From contig NZ_CP042326.1 in the NCBI RefSeq assembly GCF_007904085.1, forward strand, positions 124,001 through 188,000: a stretch of DNA of 64,000 bases, written 5' to 3'. Below the pieces are notes generated by a model. That model was not told the origin of the DNA. It worked only from the letters and a program-made list of their open reading frames with translations, and searched no databases. Position 1 is the stretch's first letter; every line of letters starts with the position of its first letter. The position numbers and the translations under genes are program-made. Below are positions 1-9,052 of the stretch, piece after piece. The DNA comes from Euhalothece natronophila Z-M001. Its GTDB lineage: Bacteria; Cyanobacteriota; Cyanobacteriia; Cyanobacteriales; Rubidibacteraceae.

Positions 1-5
1 TAAGG

Positions 6-701
6 TTACTGTTCACGAAATAAGCCAAATAGGGGGCCAATCACTACGCCGACAATAAATCCTCCCGCGTGTGCCCAATAAGCAACGCCACCGCCTTCGG
101 TTCCAATGGTAGTAGTCCCTTCTAAAGTAGCAATGCTATAAATTGCCTGTTGGGCAAACCAAATGCCAAGAAATACAAATGCAGGAAGGCGAATTGTTGT
201 CCAAATAATGATAAGGGGGAGTAAGGTTAAAATTTGGGCACCAGGAAATCTTAAAATATAAGCCCCCATAATGCCAGCGATCGCGCCACTTGCTCCTAAC
301 AAAGGGACTTCTGATTCCATGGAAAAAAACCATTGTGCTAAAGCCGCTAAAGCCCCACATAATAAGTAGAAAAGCAAAAACCAGATTTTCCCCATAACAT
401 CTTCGATATTATTGCCAAATACGCGAAGATAGAGCATATTTCCCACAATATGTAAAATTCCTCCATGTAAAAATTGAGACGTAAATAAGGTAAACCATGG
501 GGCAATTGGCTGTTGGATTTCTCCGCCTTGAAAACTTTGGGTTAATTGATTGGGGATTACAGCATAAGTTCTAAAAAATGCTTCTAATTCCGAAGGACTT
601 AAACTAACTTGATATAAAAAAATGGCAATATTTAAACCAATCAACCCATAAGTAATAACAGGTGTTTTGCTTGTCGTGTTGTCATCATGTAAAGGAATCA
701 C
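6..701 (-). CDS. Rhomboid family intramembrane serine protease
   Basis: This 231-aa polytopic membrane protein carries the rhomboid signature. The catalytic serine is in GASGA (S138), the catalytic histidine in AHAGG (H211), and the L1-loop/TM2 motif HGGILH with GNM lies near residues 79-89. Rhomboids cleave substrate proteins within the membrane; the substrate here cannot be inferred. The start is GTG at 701, with GAGG about 8 nt upstream. It is the second gene of a tandem paralogous pair and lies 11 nt after the stop of its neighbour, so the two are probably cotranscribed. It encodes no extra soluble domain beyond the minimal six-helix core. Confidence 0.9.
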   Translation of the reverse strand: MIPLHDDNTTSKTPVITYGLIGLNIAIFLYQVSLSPSELEAFFRTYAVIPNQLTQSFQGGEIQQPIAPWFTLFTSQFLHGGILHIVGNMLYLRVFGNNIEDVMGKIWFLLFYLLCGALAALAQWFFSMESEVPLLGASGAIAGIMGAYILRFPGAQILTLLPLIIIWTTIRLPAFVFLGIWFAQQAIYSIATLEGTTTIGTEGGGVAYWAHAGGFIVGVVIGPLFGLFREQ

Positions 702-712
702 AGTTATTTCCT

Positions 713-1426
713 CTAACTATTAAAAGTATCTTCTTCTTGGTCTAATAAACCTAACAGTGGCCCCAGAATTGCCCCAAAAACAAATCCCCCAGCGTGCGCC
801 CAATAAGCGACTCCTCCACTTTCCATGCCAATGCTACTGGCTGTTCCAAGGCTAGCAAACCCATAAAAAGCCTGTTGAATAAACCAAAAACCAAGAAAGA
901 AAACTGCCGGGATGCGAATCGTTGTCCAAATAATAAAAAGGGGAAGTAGGGTTAAAACTTCGGCTTGAGGAAATCTTAGCACATACGCCCCCATAATTCC
1001 CGCGATCGCGCCACTTGCGCCCAAAGAAGGAACTTCAGAATAAGCCGAAAAGAACCATTGTGCGAAACTAGCTAATGCCCCGCAAACAAGATAAAAAACT
1101 AAAAATCGACCGTGTCCTAACGCTTCCTCGATATTATTGCCAAATATCCATAAATACAGCATATTGCCGCCTAAGTGAAGAATGCCACCATGAAGAAACT
1201 GTGCTGTAAATAAGGTTAAAATAGGGGGAATTGGGGTATCGACATAAATCCCTCGAAAACTTGCTGTTAGTGCTTTTGGAATAACCGCATAGCTTCTAAA
1301 AAATAGTTCTAGTTCGGGGGGAGTTAAATTAATTTCATATAAAAAAATTGCAATATTTAACGCAATAAGACCATAAGTAACATAAGGTGTAATTTTAATG
1401 GGGTTTTGATCACGTAAAGGAACCAC
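713..1426 (-). CDS. Rhomboid family intramembrane serine protease (paralogue)
   Basis: This is a close paralogue of the next gene downstream, with the same layout: HGGILH, GASGA with the catalytic Ser (138 from this start) and AHAGG with the catalytic His (210). The frame is open up to a GTG at 1441. I choose the internal GTG at 1426 because the product then aligns with its sister from residue 1 (MVPLRDQ versus MIPLHDD), and because a GAGG ribosome site (about 1437-1440) sits just upstream, as in the sister. It is the first gene of a two-gene tandem and is divergent from the gamma-glutamyltransferase gene. The duplication looks old, because the two proteins differ at many positions. Confidence 0.88.
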   Translation of the reverse strand: MVPLRDQNPIKITPYVTYGLIALNIAIFLYEINLTPPELELFFRSYAVIPKALTASFRGIYVDTPIPPILTLFTAQFLHGGILHLGGNMLYLWIFGNNIEEALGHGRFLVFYLVCGALASFAQWFFSAYSEVPSLGASGAIAGIMGAYVLRFPQAEVLTLLPLFIIWTTIRIPAVFFLGFWFIQQAFYGFASLGTASSIGMESGGVAYWAHAGGFVFGAILGPLLGLLDQEEDTFNS

Positions 1427-1516
1427 AATAATTGCCCTCACTTGTAGTTAAGATTTGTTTTCAACATACCCTATGACTTACCTTTTTGTCTGTATTTTGC
1501 CCTAGGAGAATTACCC

Positions 1517-3121
1517 GTGGCTTTAAATCATCACCAACTAAACTATTATCCTTATCCCTCCCAGCGTCGCGTCATGCTGGGAAAAAACTGTGCAGTTGCC
1601 ACGAGTCAACCCTTAGCGAGTTTAGCAGGGATGGAAATGTTGTCAGCAGGGGGAAGCGCGATCGATGCAGCAGTGGCAATGGCAATTACCTTAACCGTCG
1701 TTGAACCTACCTCCAATGGAATCGGGGGTGATGCGTGCGCTATAGTTTGGGATGGTCAAATTCACGGCTATAATGGCTCTGGTAAAAGTCCAAAACATCT
1801 CAGCCAAACTGAATTTAATGAAAAACGGCAACAATCTCGTTTTGGTTGGTCAAATATTACCGTTCCTGGGGCAGTGGCAACCTGGCGAGATTTATGGGAA
1901 AAATGGGGAAAACTTCCCTTTGAACAATTATTTTCACCTGCCATTCGCTATGCCAGTGAGGGATTTCCTGTGTCTCCCGTAACTGCTTTAGTTTGGGAAC
2001 AAGCAGCATCTCGTTATCTCAGTTTAAATCAAGCAGAATATCAACCCTTTCAAGAGGTATTTTTCCCGAACCAACGCGCTCCCAAAACTGGGGAAATTTG
2101 GGGAAGTTCTCTTCATGCTAAAACTCTCAGCGCGATCGCGCAAAGTGGCGGAGAAGACTTTTATCATGGGAAACTGGCTGCAAAAATTGCCAATTTTGCC
2201 ACTGCTACTGGTGGCTATTTCACCCCAGAAGACTTCCAAAACCATCAAGGAGAATGGGTGACCCCCATTTCTGCCACTTATCGAAATCTGCGGGTTTGGG
2301 AACTCCCTCCTAATTTTCAAGGGCTTGCCACCTTAATTGCCCTGAAAATTCTTGAAGGCTTTGATCTCCAATCCACCTCCTATAACAGCCAACAGCGATA
2401 TCACTGGCAAATTGAAGCGATGAAACTTGCCTTCGCTGACATTAATTATTACTTAACTGATCCCAACTGGATGAACATCAACATCGAAGCGTTATTGGCA
2501 GAAGATCACATTCAAAAACGTCGCCAACTTATTGGAGAAAACGCTCTTACTAACATTGAACCTAGTTTCTCAGATCCTGGTACAGTTTATTTAACTGCCA
2601 GTGATGGCGAACTCATGGTATCTCTCATTCAATCCAATTATGAAGGCTTTGGTAGTGGGATTTTAGTTCCAGAAACGGGAATTGCTCTTCATAACCGAGG
2701 CAGTTCCTTTAATACTCAACCAGGACATCCTAATGAATTTGCCCCAGAAAAACGTCCCTTTCATACGATTATGCCGGGATTTTTAACTCAAGAGGATCAA
2801 CCCTTAGGAACATTTGGCGTTATGGGGGGACAAATGCAGCCCCAAGGGCATTTACAAGTTGTTTCTAATCTTGCTGACTATGAAATGAACCCGCAAGTTG
2901 CTTTAGATGCACCCCGTTGGCGATATTTAACTGATCAGCGAGTGGTTCTAGAAACAGGGATTCCCTCAGAGGTGATGATTTCTCTTTCTCAGCGAGGGCA
3001 TGAAGTACGAGTTAACCCTAGTAAAGGGTTATTTGGTAAAGGACAAATTATTCTTAAGCGTGATGGGATTTTTATGGCGGGGTCTGAACCTCGCGCTGAT
3101 GGAATGGCTTTAGCCATGTAA
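1517..3121 (+). CDS. ggt: Gamma-glutamyltransferase
   Basis: This is a 534-aa Ntn-hydrolase of the gamma-glutamyltranspeptidase family, which transfers or hydrolyses the gamma-glutamyl group of glutathione and related compounds. The N-terminal block has the AGGSAIDAAVA and NGIGGD motifs. The autoprocessing nucleophile is most likely T356 in PGTVYL, followed by the small-subunit core (SLIQSNYEGFGSG, near residues 371-383). PLGTFGVMGGQMQPQGH and the C-terminal RADG match the family. The start is GTG at 1517, with AGGAG about 10 nt upstream. No convincing signal peptide is present, so a cytoplasmic location is possible, unlike periplasmic E. coli Ggt. The length is normal for the shorter bacterial class. 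Confidence 0.9.
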   Translation: MALNHHQLNYYPYPSQRRVMLGKNCAVATSQPLASLAGMEMLSAGGSAIDAAVAMAITLTVVEPTSNGIGGDACAIVWDGQIHGYNGSGKSPKHLSQTEFNEKRQQSRFGWSNITVPGAVATWRDLWEKWGKLPFEQLFSPAIRYASEGFPVSPVTALVWEQAASRYLSLNQAEYQPFQEVFFPNQRAPKTGEIWGSSLHAKTLSAIAQSGGEDFYHGKLAAKIANFATATGGYFTPEDFQNHQGEWVTPISATYRNLRVWELPPNFQGLATLIALKILEGFDLQSTSYNSQQRYHWQIEAMKLAFADINYYLTDPNWMNINIEALLAEDHIQKRRQLIGENALTNIEPSFSDPGTVYLTASDGELMVSLIQSNYEGFGSGILVPETGIALHNRGSSFNTQPGHPNEFAPEKRPFHTIMPGFLTQEDQPLGTFGVMGGQMQPQGHLQVVSNLADYEMNPQVALDAPRWRYLTDQRVVLETGIPSEVMISLSQRGHEVRVNPSKGLFGKGQIILKRDGIFMAGSEPRADGMALAM

Positions 3122-3150
3122 TACCTTTGTCCAAATGGGAATAAAGGGTT

Positions 3151-3771
3151 TTATTTTTTATAAGCCATTTGCCAAAAATCTTTTTCTAAACTGGCAATCT
3201 TGACAAAGGTAGCAGTGGCTTGTTTTTCCACCTCAGAATCTGCTTCTGCAAGGGCTTCATCGGCTTGTTTTTCTAATAACTTGACATATTCAGTAAAGTT
3301 AGGGTTTCCCCAACGTTGGGCAAATTCATCATAGGGAGGAACCATTTTTCCCGGTTTTTGCCAGGCTTGATTATAGGCAAGTTCAATTGCCCAAAGGGCT
3401 ACAGCTTGTATGGGGTAAGCCATGTTTTGAATATGGTGTAGATACTCGCAATAGGCTTGACAAGTCTGTTGTTTCTCAGTGCTTAAATCTAAATTACGTT
3501 CTTGGGCTTTTTCCTGAAACCAATTCAACTCATCTTTAATAGCACTCATCCCCCCTAATAAAACATCAAAATGGGTAACAGGGGCATTAGCAATCGCGCT
3601 TGCTAAAAAACGAGTAAACTGGGTGACAAAAAGGTAATCTTGTACCAGCCAAGTATTAAATTGCTCAGGCTTAATTTTTCCCGATTGACATTCATTTAAG
3701 AAGGGATGGACTGTTGCTTTTTCCCAACTTTCGCTATAACGTTGAATGAGTTGTTCACAGGTTAAGCTCAT
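3151..3771 (-). CDS. TenA/THI-4 family protein (Cys-less type)
   Basis: This 206-aa all-helical protein has the TenA/PqqC fold signature (FNTWLVQDYLFV, a LGGMSAIKDELNWF core, and a terminal helix ending in DFWQMAY). Classical TenA is a thiamin-salvage aminopyrimidine aminohydrolase with an active-site cysteine in a LLPCYW-like segment. The corresponding segment here reads ALWAIELAYNQAW and has no cysteine, so it resembles the TenA_E branch, whose substrate is less certain. No thiamin gene or TPP riboswitch is visible nearby. It is convergent with ggt and has ATG at 3771. Confidence 0.8.
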   Translation of the reverse strand: MSLTCEQLIQRYSESWEKATVHPFLNECQSGKIKPEQFNTWLVQDYLFVTQFTRFLASAIANAPVTHFDVLLGGMSAIKDELNWFQEKAQERNLDLSTEKQQTCQAYCEYLHHIQNMAYPIQAVALWAIELAYNQAWQKPGKMVPPYDEFAQRWGNPNFTEYVKLLEKQADEALAEADSEVEKQATATFVKIASLEKDFWQMAYKK

Positions 3772-3894
3772 TACTTTTCTTAAAACTTACAACTACCTAT
3801 TGTGCCATACTGAAAAGAAAGTTATCCCATTTCTAATAAGTAATACTACAGTAGTGTACTATAGCAATCCTAAATCAGTTGTAAATTTTTAGTT

Positions 3895-3942
3895 GGGATC
3901 CCCCCTTTAATTCCCCCCTTAGTAAGGGGGGTGGGGGGGATC
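3895..3942. repeat. GGATCCCCCC...GGGGGGATC inverted repeat
   Basis: The arms GGATCCCCCC and GGGGGGGATC flank an inner pair CCCCCCTTA/TAAGGGGGG-like, forming a strong hairpin in either strand. Palindromes of this GGGATCCCCC type are dispersed in many cyanobacterial genomes. It could act as a terminator for the upstream minus-strand context or be a MITE-like relic. Confidence 0.6.
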
Positions 3943-3988
3943 GTAAGGTTGAGTTAGTTTTTACAAATGAGATCATATTTCTATAATT

Positions 3989-4016
3989 AGTGACCAGTGA
4001 TCAGTGACCAGTTACC
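3989..4016. repeat. Heptamer tandem repeat (AGTGACC type)
   Basis: There are four consecutive 7-nt units: AGTGACC, AGTGATC, AGTGACC, AGTTACC. The period matches the (C/T)AATGAC arrays elsewhere in the window but the unit differs. Confidence 0.7.
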
Positions 4017-4182
4017 ATTTAACTGTAACCATAGTTTCCAAAAATATTATTAATAGGAAGCCATTGTGGCGGCTCAAAGCACTACAGTAGTTCATTTGAG
4101 GAAAACCTTTGAACCATGAGAAACTTCTTGCTATGATAATTAATCACCTTTCCATCCACCTCATATTTTGAATTAGCAACCG

Positions 4183-4713
4183 ATGCTCAAACATACCTTA
4201 TCTGTGTTAGTGGAAGATGAAGCTGGGGTTCTCACCCGTATTGCTGGTTTATTCGCTCGACGTGGTTATAATATCGAAAGTCTAGCTGTGGGGCCAGCAG
4301 AACAAGAAGGCATTTCTCGCATTACTATGGTAGTGCCTGGGGATGATCGCACCATTGAGCAGCTCACCAAACAACTTTATAAATTAATCAATGTTCTCAA
4401 GGTACAAGATGTTACCCAAGTTCCTTGTGTTGAACGGGAATTAATGCTGATTAAGGTGAATGCTAACACCAGCACTCGCGGGGAAGTAATGCAACTTGCC
4501 CAGGTTTTTCGCGCCCGTGTGGTTGATATTTCTGAAGATTCTCTAACCCTTGAAGTCGTTGGAGATCCAGGTAAAATGGTTGCTATTATTCAAATGCTAA
4601 CTAAATTTGGCATTCGAGAAATTGCGCGTACTGGGAAAATTGTTCTCCCCCGTGATTCAGGTGTTAATACTGAGTATTTAAAATTGCTAGAGACAATTCC
4701 TAGCTATTCTTAA
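4183..4713 (+). CDS. ilvN: Acetolactate synthase small (regulatory) subunit
   Basis: This 176-aa protein starts with the ACT-domain motif [31 protein letters not shown]. The C-terminal half (from about residue 80) is the second ALS_ss_C domain ending with GVNTEYL. It binds the IlvB/IlvG large subunit, activates acetohydroxyacid synthase and confers valine feedback, in branched-chain amino acid synthesis. Length and both domains are canonical. The large-subunit gene is not in the window, and the gene appears to stand alone after a repeat-rich intergenic region. Confidence 0.95.
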   Translation: MLKHTLSVLVEDEAGVLTRIAGLFARRGYNIESLAVGPAEQEGISRITMVVPGDDRTIEQLTKQLYKLINVLKVQDVTQVPCVERELMLIKVNANTSTRGEVMQLAQVFRARVVDISEDSLTLEVVGDPGKMVAIIQMLTKFGIREIARTGKIVLPRDSGVNTEYLKLLETIPSYS

Positions 4714-4735
4714 AATTGTTTTGTCCTTCGTAAGC

Positions 4736-4763
4736 CAATGACTAATGACTAATGACTAATGAC
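4736..4763. repeat. (C/T)AATGAC heptamer array at the 3' end of glcF
   Basis: There are four units: one CAATGAC and three TAATGAC. The array overlaps the last codons and the stop codon of the minus-strand glcF. It is preceded by TTTGTCCTTCGTAAGC, which resembles the flank of the larger array at 36779-36876. Confidence 0.85.
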
Positions 4764-6105
4764 TAATTTTTACTCCCCGAATGGAGTAATCTAGCAGTTG
4801 CATGGGGTGTAATAAAGGCATCTCTTCTTCTTTTGGATGCAGATATTTTTTGATCTGTAAAGAACAGCCAGGGTTAGAAGAAACAATCATTTTTGCCCCA
4901 GTATTGAGCAAATTATTCACTTTTTGTTCTCCTAACTCTTCGGCGACTTTTGGCTGTAGCATATTATAAACCCCGGCACTGCCACAACATAAAGCAGCAT
5001 CTATGGGTTCATGTAATTTAACTCCTGGAATTTGTTTTAAGAGTTGTCGCGGTTGCAGACTAATTTGTTGTCCATGTAAAAGGTGGCACGCATCTTGATA
5101 AACAATATCTAAGGTGTCATCTTGTAAAGGAGAAAGTTCAGCAGTTAATCCTACTTCTGCTAGAAATTCTTGGACATCTTTGACTTTATTTGCAAAGGCT
5201 TGGGCTTTCTCTTTATACTCAGGATCGTCTTCTAAAATATGCCCATATTCTTTTAAGGTATGTCCACAACCAGCAGCGTTAATAATAATCGCATCCACTT
5301 CCGTATCAGCAAAGCTATCAATCATTTGTTTGGCTAAGGCTTGGGCTTGATTTTCTTGGCCCTGGTGGGCGGGTAAAGCAGCACAACAGCCTTGGGTTTT
5401 CGGAATAACCACTTCACACCCATTAGCGGTTAAAACTCTTACTGTAGCTTCATTAACAGGGGAGAAAAAGAGTCTTTGCACACAGCCTAAAATCACCCCC
5501 ACTCGATACCGTTTTTTCCCTTGAGTAGGAATAACTTCTGGGAAATTATCGCGGAAAGATTGAGCAGTAATTTCGGGTAAAATAGACTCCATGGCATTAA
5601 GACGAGGTGAAATTTTTTTCAGAAGTCCCGTTTTGCGAATGAAGTTTTGTAAGCCCAATTTTTGATAAATGAAAAGAGGAATTAAAAGTGGGCGCAACCG
5701 ATTGGGATAGGGGAATAAACTAAAAATTAATTGCCGATAAAGTTTGTCAAAGATGTTACGGGGATAATTTCTTTCTACTTGTGGGCGAGTGGCGGCAATA
5801 AGTTTGTCATACTGAACATCAGAGGGACAAGTGGTTACACAAGCAAGACAGCCAAGACAGGAGTCAAAATGTTGAACAGTGGCTTCGTCTAATTCGGCTT
5901 CTCCTTGGTTAATTTTATCCATAAGGTAAATGCGACCCCGAGGAGAGTCCATTTCTTTCCCGATGACACGATAACTGGGACAAGTTGCTAAACAAAAACC
6001 ACAGTGAACACAGTCATCAATGAGTTCTTGTTTTGGTGGTTTTTGGCTATCAAAACCTGCGTCTTGGTCAATGAAGTTATTAAGGTTTGCTTCTTTTTCA
6101 GTCAT
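4756..6105 (-). CDS. glcF: Glycolate oxidase/dehydrogenase iron-sulfur subunit
   Basis: This 449-aa protein has two N-terminal 4Fe-4S motifs (CVHCGFCLATCP near residue 32 and CLGCLACVTTCP near residue 83). They are followed by two CCG-type cysteine-rich modules (GCCAALPAHQGQ and DACHLLHG...ALCCGSAG). It transfers electrons from the flavin subunits of glycolate dehydrogenase in photorespiratory glycolate oxidation. It lies 18 nt downstream of glcE on the same strand, so the pair is likely an operon; a GlcD partner is not in the window. The last residues (I-S-H) and the TAG stop are read from a heptamer repeat array, so the native C-terminus may have been replaced by repeat sequence. Confidence 0.92.
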   Translation of the reverse strand: MTEKEANLNNFIDQDAGFDSQKPPKQELIDDCVHCGFCLATCPSYRVIGKEMDSPRGRIYLMDKINQGEAELDEATVQHFDSCLGCLACVTTCPSDVQYDKLIAATRPQVERNYPRNIFDKLYRQLIFSLFPYPNRLRPLLIPLFIYQKLGLQNFIRKTGLLKKISPRLNAMESILPEITAQSFRDNFPEVIPTQGKKRYRVGVILGCVQRLFFSPVNEATVRVLTANGCEVVIPKTQGCCAALPAHQGQENQAQALAKQMIDSFADTEVDAIIINAAGCGHTLKEYGHILEDDPEYKEKAQAFANKVKDVQEFLAEVGLTAELSPLQDDTLDIVYQDACHLLHGQQISLQPRQLLKQIPGVKLHEPIDAALCCGSAGVYNMLQPKVAEELGEQKVNNLLNTGAKMIVSSNPGCSLQIKKYLHPKEEEMPLLHPMQLLDYSIRGVKISH

Positions 6106-6123
6106 TTTAATTATAGATTTTTA

Positions 6124-7407
6124 TCAAATTCCACCAACAAAACGGTTTGGATTAAATTGCTGATTGGGATCAAATTGCTGTTTTATTTTTTTCATCATAG
6201 TTAAAGCATTTCCAGAATACCCCCAAGGTTCAATTTGCTCTTTGATGGTTAAGGGAGATTCCAGAACTGTCAGAAAACCTCGATTTTCCTCGCAATAACT
6301 TCGTAGTTTTTGGAGATCAGATAAAGAATCAATACTATTAAGAACAAGTTTCCCTAAACCGCTCTTATTATGAATAATAGCGTAACTGTCAGGTGGCAAG
6401 TTTTGAAAAAAATCAGCAACTTTTGTCGGCAATAATCCGCATTTACAAGTAATTGCGCTGTCGGAGGAAGGAATTAAGGTTGACTCTTTCAATTGATTCC
6501 ATAATGTTTTTTCATTGTTATTTGTAAAACGGGTAATCGTTAAGTTTAGGGAGTCTGCCATTACGCTGAGTTGTTTAATTTGTTCTTCTATACTTTCGAT
6601 AATTGTTTCAAATTGAATGATTAACCCTAAGCCTTTTCCTAATTGTAATTTTTCTATCACCGAAGGCGAGACTAAATCGGCGCGAGTGGGGGTTAAGGTC
6701 GCATTTCGCAGGGTTTGGGCAGCAGAGATAATGTTAGCGCGATCGCCGCTTAAAACGAGGGTGGCTGAGGTAGGAGGAAGGGGATAAGTCCGAAAAGTTA
6801 GCTGAGTAATAATGCCTAATGTTCCATAAGACCCTGTAAAGAGTTTCATTAAGTCATAGCCAGCCACATTTTTAACCACACGCCCTCCTGCTTTGGCAAT
6901 TTCTCCATCGGCGCGAACAAAGGAAATGCCAATGAGTAAGTCTCTCACTCCACCATAACGCTCTCGCCAGCTTCCTGCATCGGCGGTGGCGACAATTCCC
7001 CCTAATGTAGCGGTTTCGGGATAAGCTGGATCAAGGGGGAGAAACTGATTTGCGCTTGCCAGTTTTTCTTGCAGTTGTTGTAAGGTAACTCCTGCTTGTA
7101 GGGTAACGGTTAAGTCTCCTACGGCGTGATCAATGATCTGATTAAGATGACGGGTGCTAAGGTAGAGATCAACCTTGCTAGGAAGTCCTCCCCAAGTGGC
7201 TTTACTGGCATTGCCACAGGGAACAATTGACCAGTTATTTTCGTGACAAATCGCCACCACTTTTGCTAAAGTAGCGGTACTCTGAGGAATAACCAAGGGT
7301 TTTTTCGGGAGTTGCGGAGAAGGTTGCCATTGTGAGTGATAACTAATATTGTGCGATGTAATTAGCGCATCAAGTTGTTGGGCTACCGAACTAGAGTCTT
7401 GATCCAT
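6124..7407 (-). CDS. glcE: Glycolate oxidase FAD-binding subunit
   Basis: This 427-aa protein has an FAD_binding_4 (PCMH/VAO) domain: PCGNASKATWGG at about residues 61-72, VTLQAGVTLQQLQEKLA, LPLDPAYPETATLGGIVATADAG, and GGRVVKNVAGYDLMKLFTGSYGTLGIITQ. The C-terminal part ends with the short FDPNQQFNPNRFVGGI motif typical of GlcE. It works with GlcF (next gene) and a GlcD-type subunit to oxidise glycolate to glyoxylate. It starts at ATG 7407 and is divergent from mobA, with about 60 nt between start codons. Confidence 0.9.
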   Translation of the reverse strand: MDQDSSSVAQQLDALITSHNISYHSQWQPSPQLPKKPLVIPQSTATLAKVVAICHENNWSIVPCGNASKATWGGLPSKVDLYLSTRHLNQIIDHAVGDLTVTLQAGVTLQQLQEKLASANQFLPLDPAYPETATLGGIVATADAGSWRERYGGVRDLLIGISFVRADGEIAKAGGRVVKNVAGYDLMKLFTGSYGTLGIITQLTFRTYPLPPTSATLVLSGDRANIISAAQTLRNATLTPTRADLVSPSVIEKLQLGKGLGLIIQFETIIESIEEQIKQLSVMADSLNLTITRFTNNNEKTLWNQLKESTLIPSSDSAITCKCGLLPTKVADFFQNLPPDSYAIIHNKSGLGKLVLNSIDSLSDLQKLRSYCEENRGFLTVLESPLTIKEQIEPWGYSGNALTMMKKIKQQFDPNQQFNPNRFVGGI

Positions 7408-7467
7408 AATTGAATGAGTAAGGAATAACTAATTAGTCATTCTCTAATTATCAGTTAGGAAGCAATT

Positions 7468-8061
7468 ATGATCAAAAATCGTCTTAGTGCTATTATTTTA
7501 GCTGGCGGACAGAGTAAGCGCATGGGAGAAGATAAAGCCTTACTTGATCTTGATGGGCAACCGCTTCTCCAATACATTTGTCATTGCGCCCAAGCTGTCA
7601 CTTCTCAAGTGTATATTGTTACGCCATGGGTAGAACGATATCAAAAGATTATTCCTGCTGAGTGTCATCTGATTCCAGAGATGTCTTTACCCAATGAAAC
7701 CCCTCCTTATGGGCCGTTAGTAGGACTTTATCAGGGATTGCAACAAGTGGAAACCGAATGGGTTTTAGCTTTAGCTTGTGATTTACCAAAATTAAATGTG
7801 GCGGAATTAGAATTTTGGTGTGAACAGTTGCCGAAAGTGAATAGAGATACAGTAGCGTTAGTGGCAAAATCTCAGGAAGGCTGGGAACCCCTTTGTGGAT
7901 TTTATAATCGTGATTGTGTAGATTTATTTAGTGTTTATTTAGCCAGTGGCAAGCGATCCTTTCAAGGATTTTTAAATCAGCATTCGGTGGAAGAATTAAA
8001 AGTGCGCGATCGCGCTTCCCTTTTTAACTGTAACACCCCTGATGATCTTGCCCAACTCTAA
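7468..8061 (+). CDS. mobA: Molybdenum cofactor guanylyltransferase
   Basis: This 197-aa nucleotidyltransferase carries the MobA signature LAGGQSKRMGEDKALL at residues 11-26 and the metal-binding ALACDLPKL segment. It transfers GMP from GTP to molybdopterin to make the guanine dinucleotide cofactor. The length is typical. A GGAAG ribosome site lies 7-8 nt before ATG 7468. The 3' end touches an AlkB-like gene. The moaD gene at the far end of the window belongs to the same pathway but is more than 55 kb away. Confidence 0.92.
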   Translation: MIKNRLSAIILAGGQSKRMGEDKALLDLDGQPLLQYICHCAQAVTSQVYIVTPWVERYQKIIPAECHLIPEMSLPNETPPYGPLVGLYQGLQQVETEWVLALACDLPKLNVAELEFWCEQLPKVNRDTVALVAKSQEGWEPLCGFYNRDCVDLFSVYLASGKRSFQGFLNQHSVEELKVRDRASLFNCNTPDDLAQL

Positions 8062-8068
8062 ATTATTT

Positions 8069-8680
8069 ATGTCAGAACAACTTACTATTTTTTCCCAAGA
8101 AGAAAAACTCAACCTTCCCCATAGCGATATCAAAATTTATCGGAACTTCTTTGATGCTAAAACCAGTGATTATTTTTTTAGCCAGCTAGAAAAAGAGATT
8201 AATTGGAAACAAGAATACATCAAACTCTATGGCAAAGAAAATCCTGTTCCCCGTCTCACTGCTTGGTATGGGGATAAAGGATATTCTTACACTTATTCTG
8301 GTATTACCATGAACCCTGAACCTTGGACCAATTCACTATTAGAGATCAAACATAAGATTGAAACTATTGCCCAAGTTAACTTTAATAGTGTCCTTTTGAA
8401 TCTATATCGAGATGGAAATGATGGAGTAGCATGGCATAGTGATGATGAACCAGAATTAGGAAAACATCCTATCATTGGTTCGGTTAGCCTTGGTGGAGAA
8501 AGACGCTTTAGTTTTAAGTATCGAGATAAAAGCAATCCTGAAAGACATGATATTAATCTTAAACATGGGGATTTTTTATTAATGCAAGGAGAAACCCAAC
8601 AATATTGGTATCATCAAATTCCCAAAACGAAAAAATCTGTATTACCGCGTATTAATTTAACCTTTCGCGTTATTTATTAG
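8069..8680 (+). CDS. AlkB-like 2OG-Fe(II) oxygenase
   Basis: This 203-aa dioxygenase resembles the AlkB/ALKBH2-3 group, which oxidatively removes alkyl lesions from nucleic acid bases. The iron ligands are H123 and D125 in AWHSDDE plus the distal H182 in YHQIPK. The 2-oxoglutarate arginines are R194 and R200 in RINLTFR. The substrate-loop segment PRLTAWYGDKGYSYTYSG is characteristic. The frame opens at ATG 8042, inside mobA, but I choose ATG 8069, just after the mobA stop at 8061. It is probably cotranscribed with mobA. Confidence 0.88.
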   Translation: MSEQLTIFSQEEKLNLPHSDIKIYRNFFDAKTSDYFFSQLEKEINWKQEYIKLYGKENPVPRLTAWYGDKGYSYTYSGITMNPEPWTNSLLEIKHKIETIAQVNFNSVLLNLYRDGNDGVAWHSDDEPELGKHPIIGSVSLGGERRFSFKYRDKSNPERHDINLKHGDFLLMQGETQQYWYHQIPKTKKSVLPRINLTFRVIY

Positions 8681-8764
8681 AACGGAAACAGATTATGATG
8701 GAGCGGAGAGAAGGAAAAATCTTCTCAGAACATCAGATCAAAAATAAACTTGAAGTAAGAAAAG

Positions 8765-9052
8765 ATGACAGACGAATCTCATGGGATTACCCTAAGAAAG
8801 TCCTTATTAGGAGCAATGATTGCAGGAGGATTAACCATTCCTCTCTATCAACTAACTATGGCAATTATTGGTCGTTATGCCGAGCAACCGCTTCCTGATG
8901 GCAATCAAGCAGCCGCTACAATTGCGGTAGCGGTTCGCACCCTAGTGATGGGGTTAAGTGTTTTGATGACAGCTGTTTTTGCTTTTATTGCTTTTGGCTT
9001 GCTGTTATTAGCAGTCCAAACTGGAGTAAAGTGGATTACTAATCAGAATTAG
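8765..9052 (+). CDS. Small two-helix membrane protein (probable DUF3082)
   Basis: This 95-aa protein has two hydrophobic segments: residues about 13-36 (SLLGAMIAGGLTIPLYQL onwards) and about 60-88 (LVMGLSVLMTAVFAFIAFG onwards). The layout and the NQAAATIAVAVRTLVMGL block fit the cyanobacterial DUF3082 family. Function is unknown. The start is ATG 8765, with a GTAAGAAA purine stretch upstream. Its last 14 nt overlap the end of the convergent minus-strand gene. Family assignment rests on recall of the motif pattern and is moderate. Confidence 0.7.
   Translation: MTDESHGITLRKSLLGAMIAGGLTIPLYQLTMAIIGRYAEQPLPDGNQAAATIAVAVRTLVMGLSVLMTAVFAFIAFGLLLLAVQTGVKWITNQN

Larger units (their letters stand above)
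3772..4182. other. Intergenic region with repeats, upstream of ilvN
   Basis: This 411-nt gap has no convincing gene. It holds a C/G-tract inverted repeat (about 3895-3942), a four-unit heptamer array (3989-4016), and two copies of the near-palindrome ACTACAGTAGT (near 3845 and 4081). The ilvN promoter presumably lies in the last 100 nt, but I see no clear -35/-10 pair. Confidence 0.6.

Noticed and set aside
8695-8898. 67-aa frame overlapping the small membrane protein
   Set aside because: It is in another frame of the better-supported gene at 8765 and rich in charged residues without a domain.
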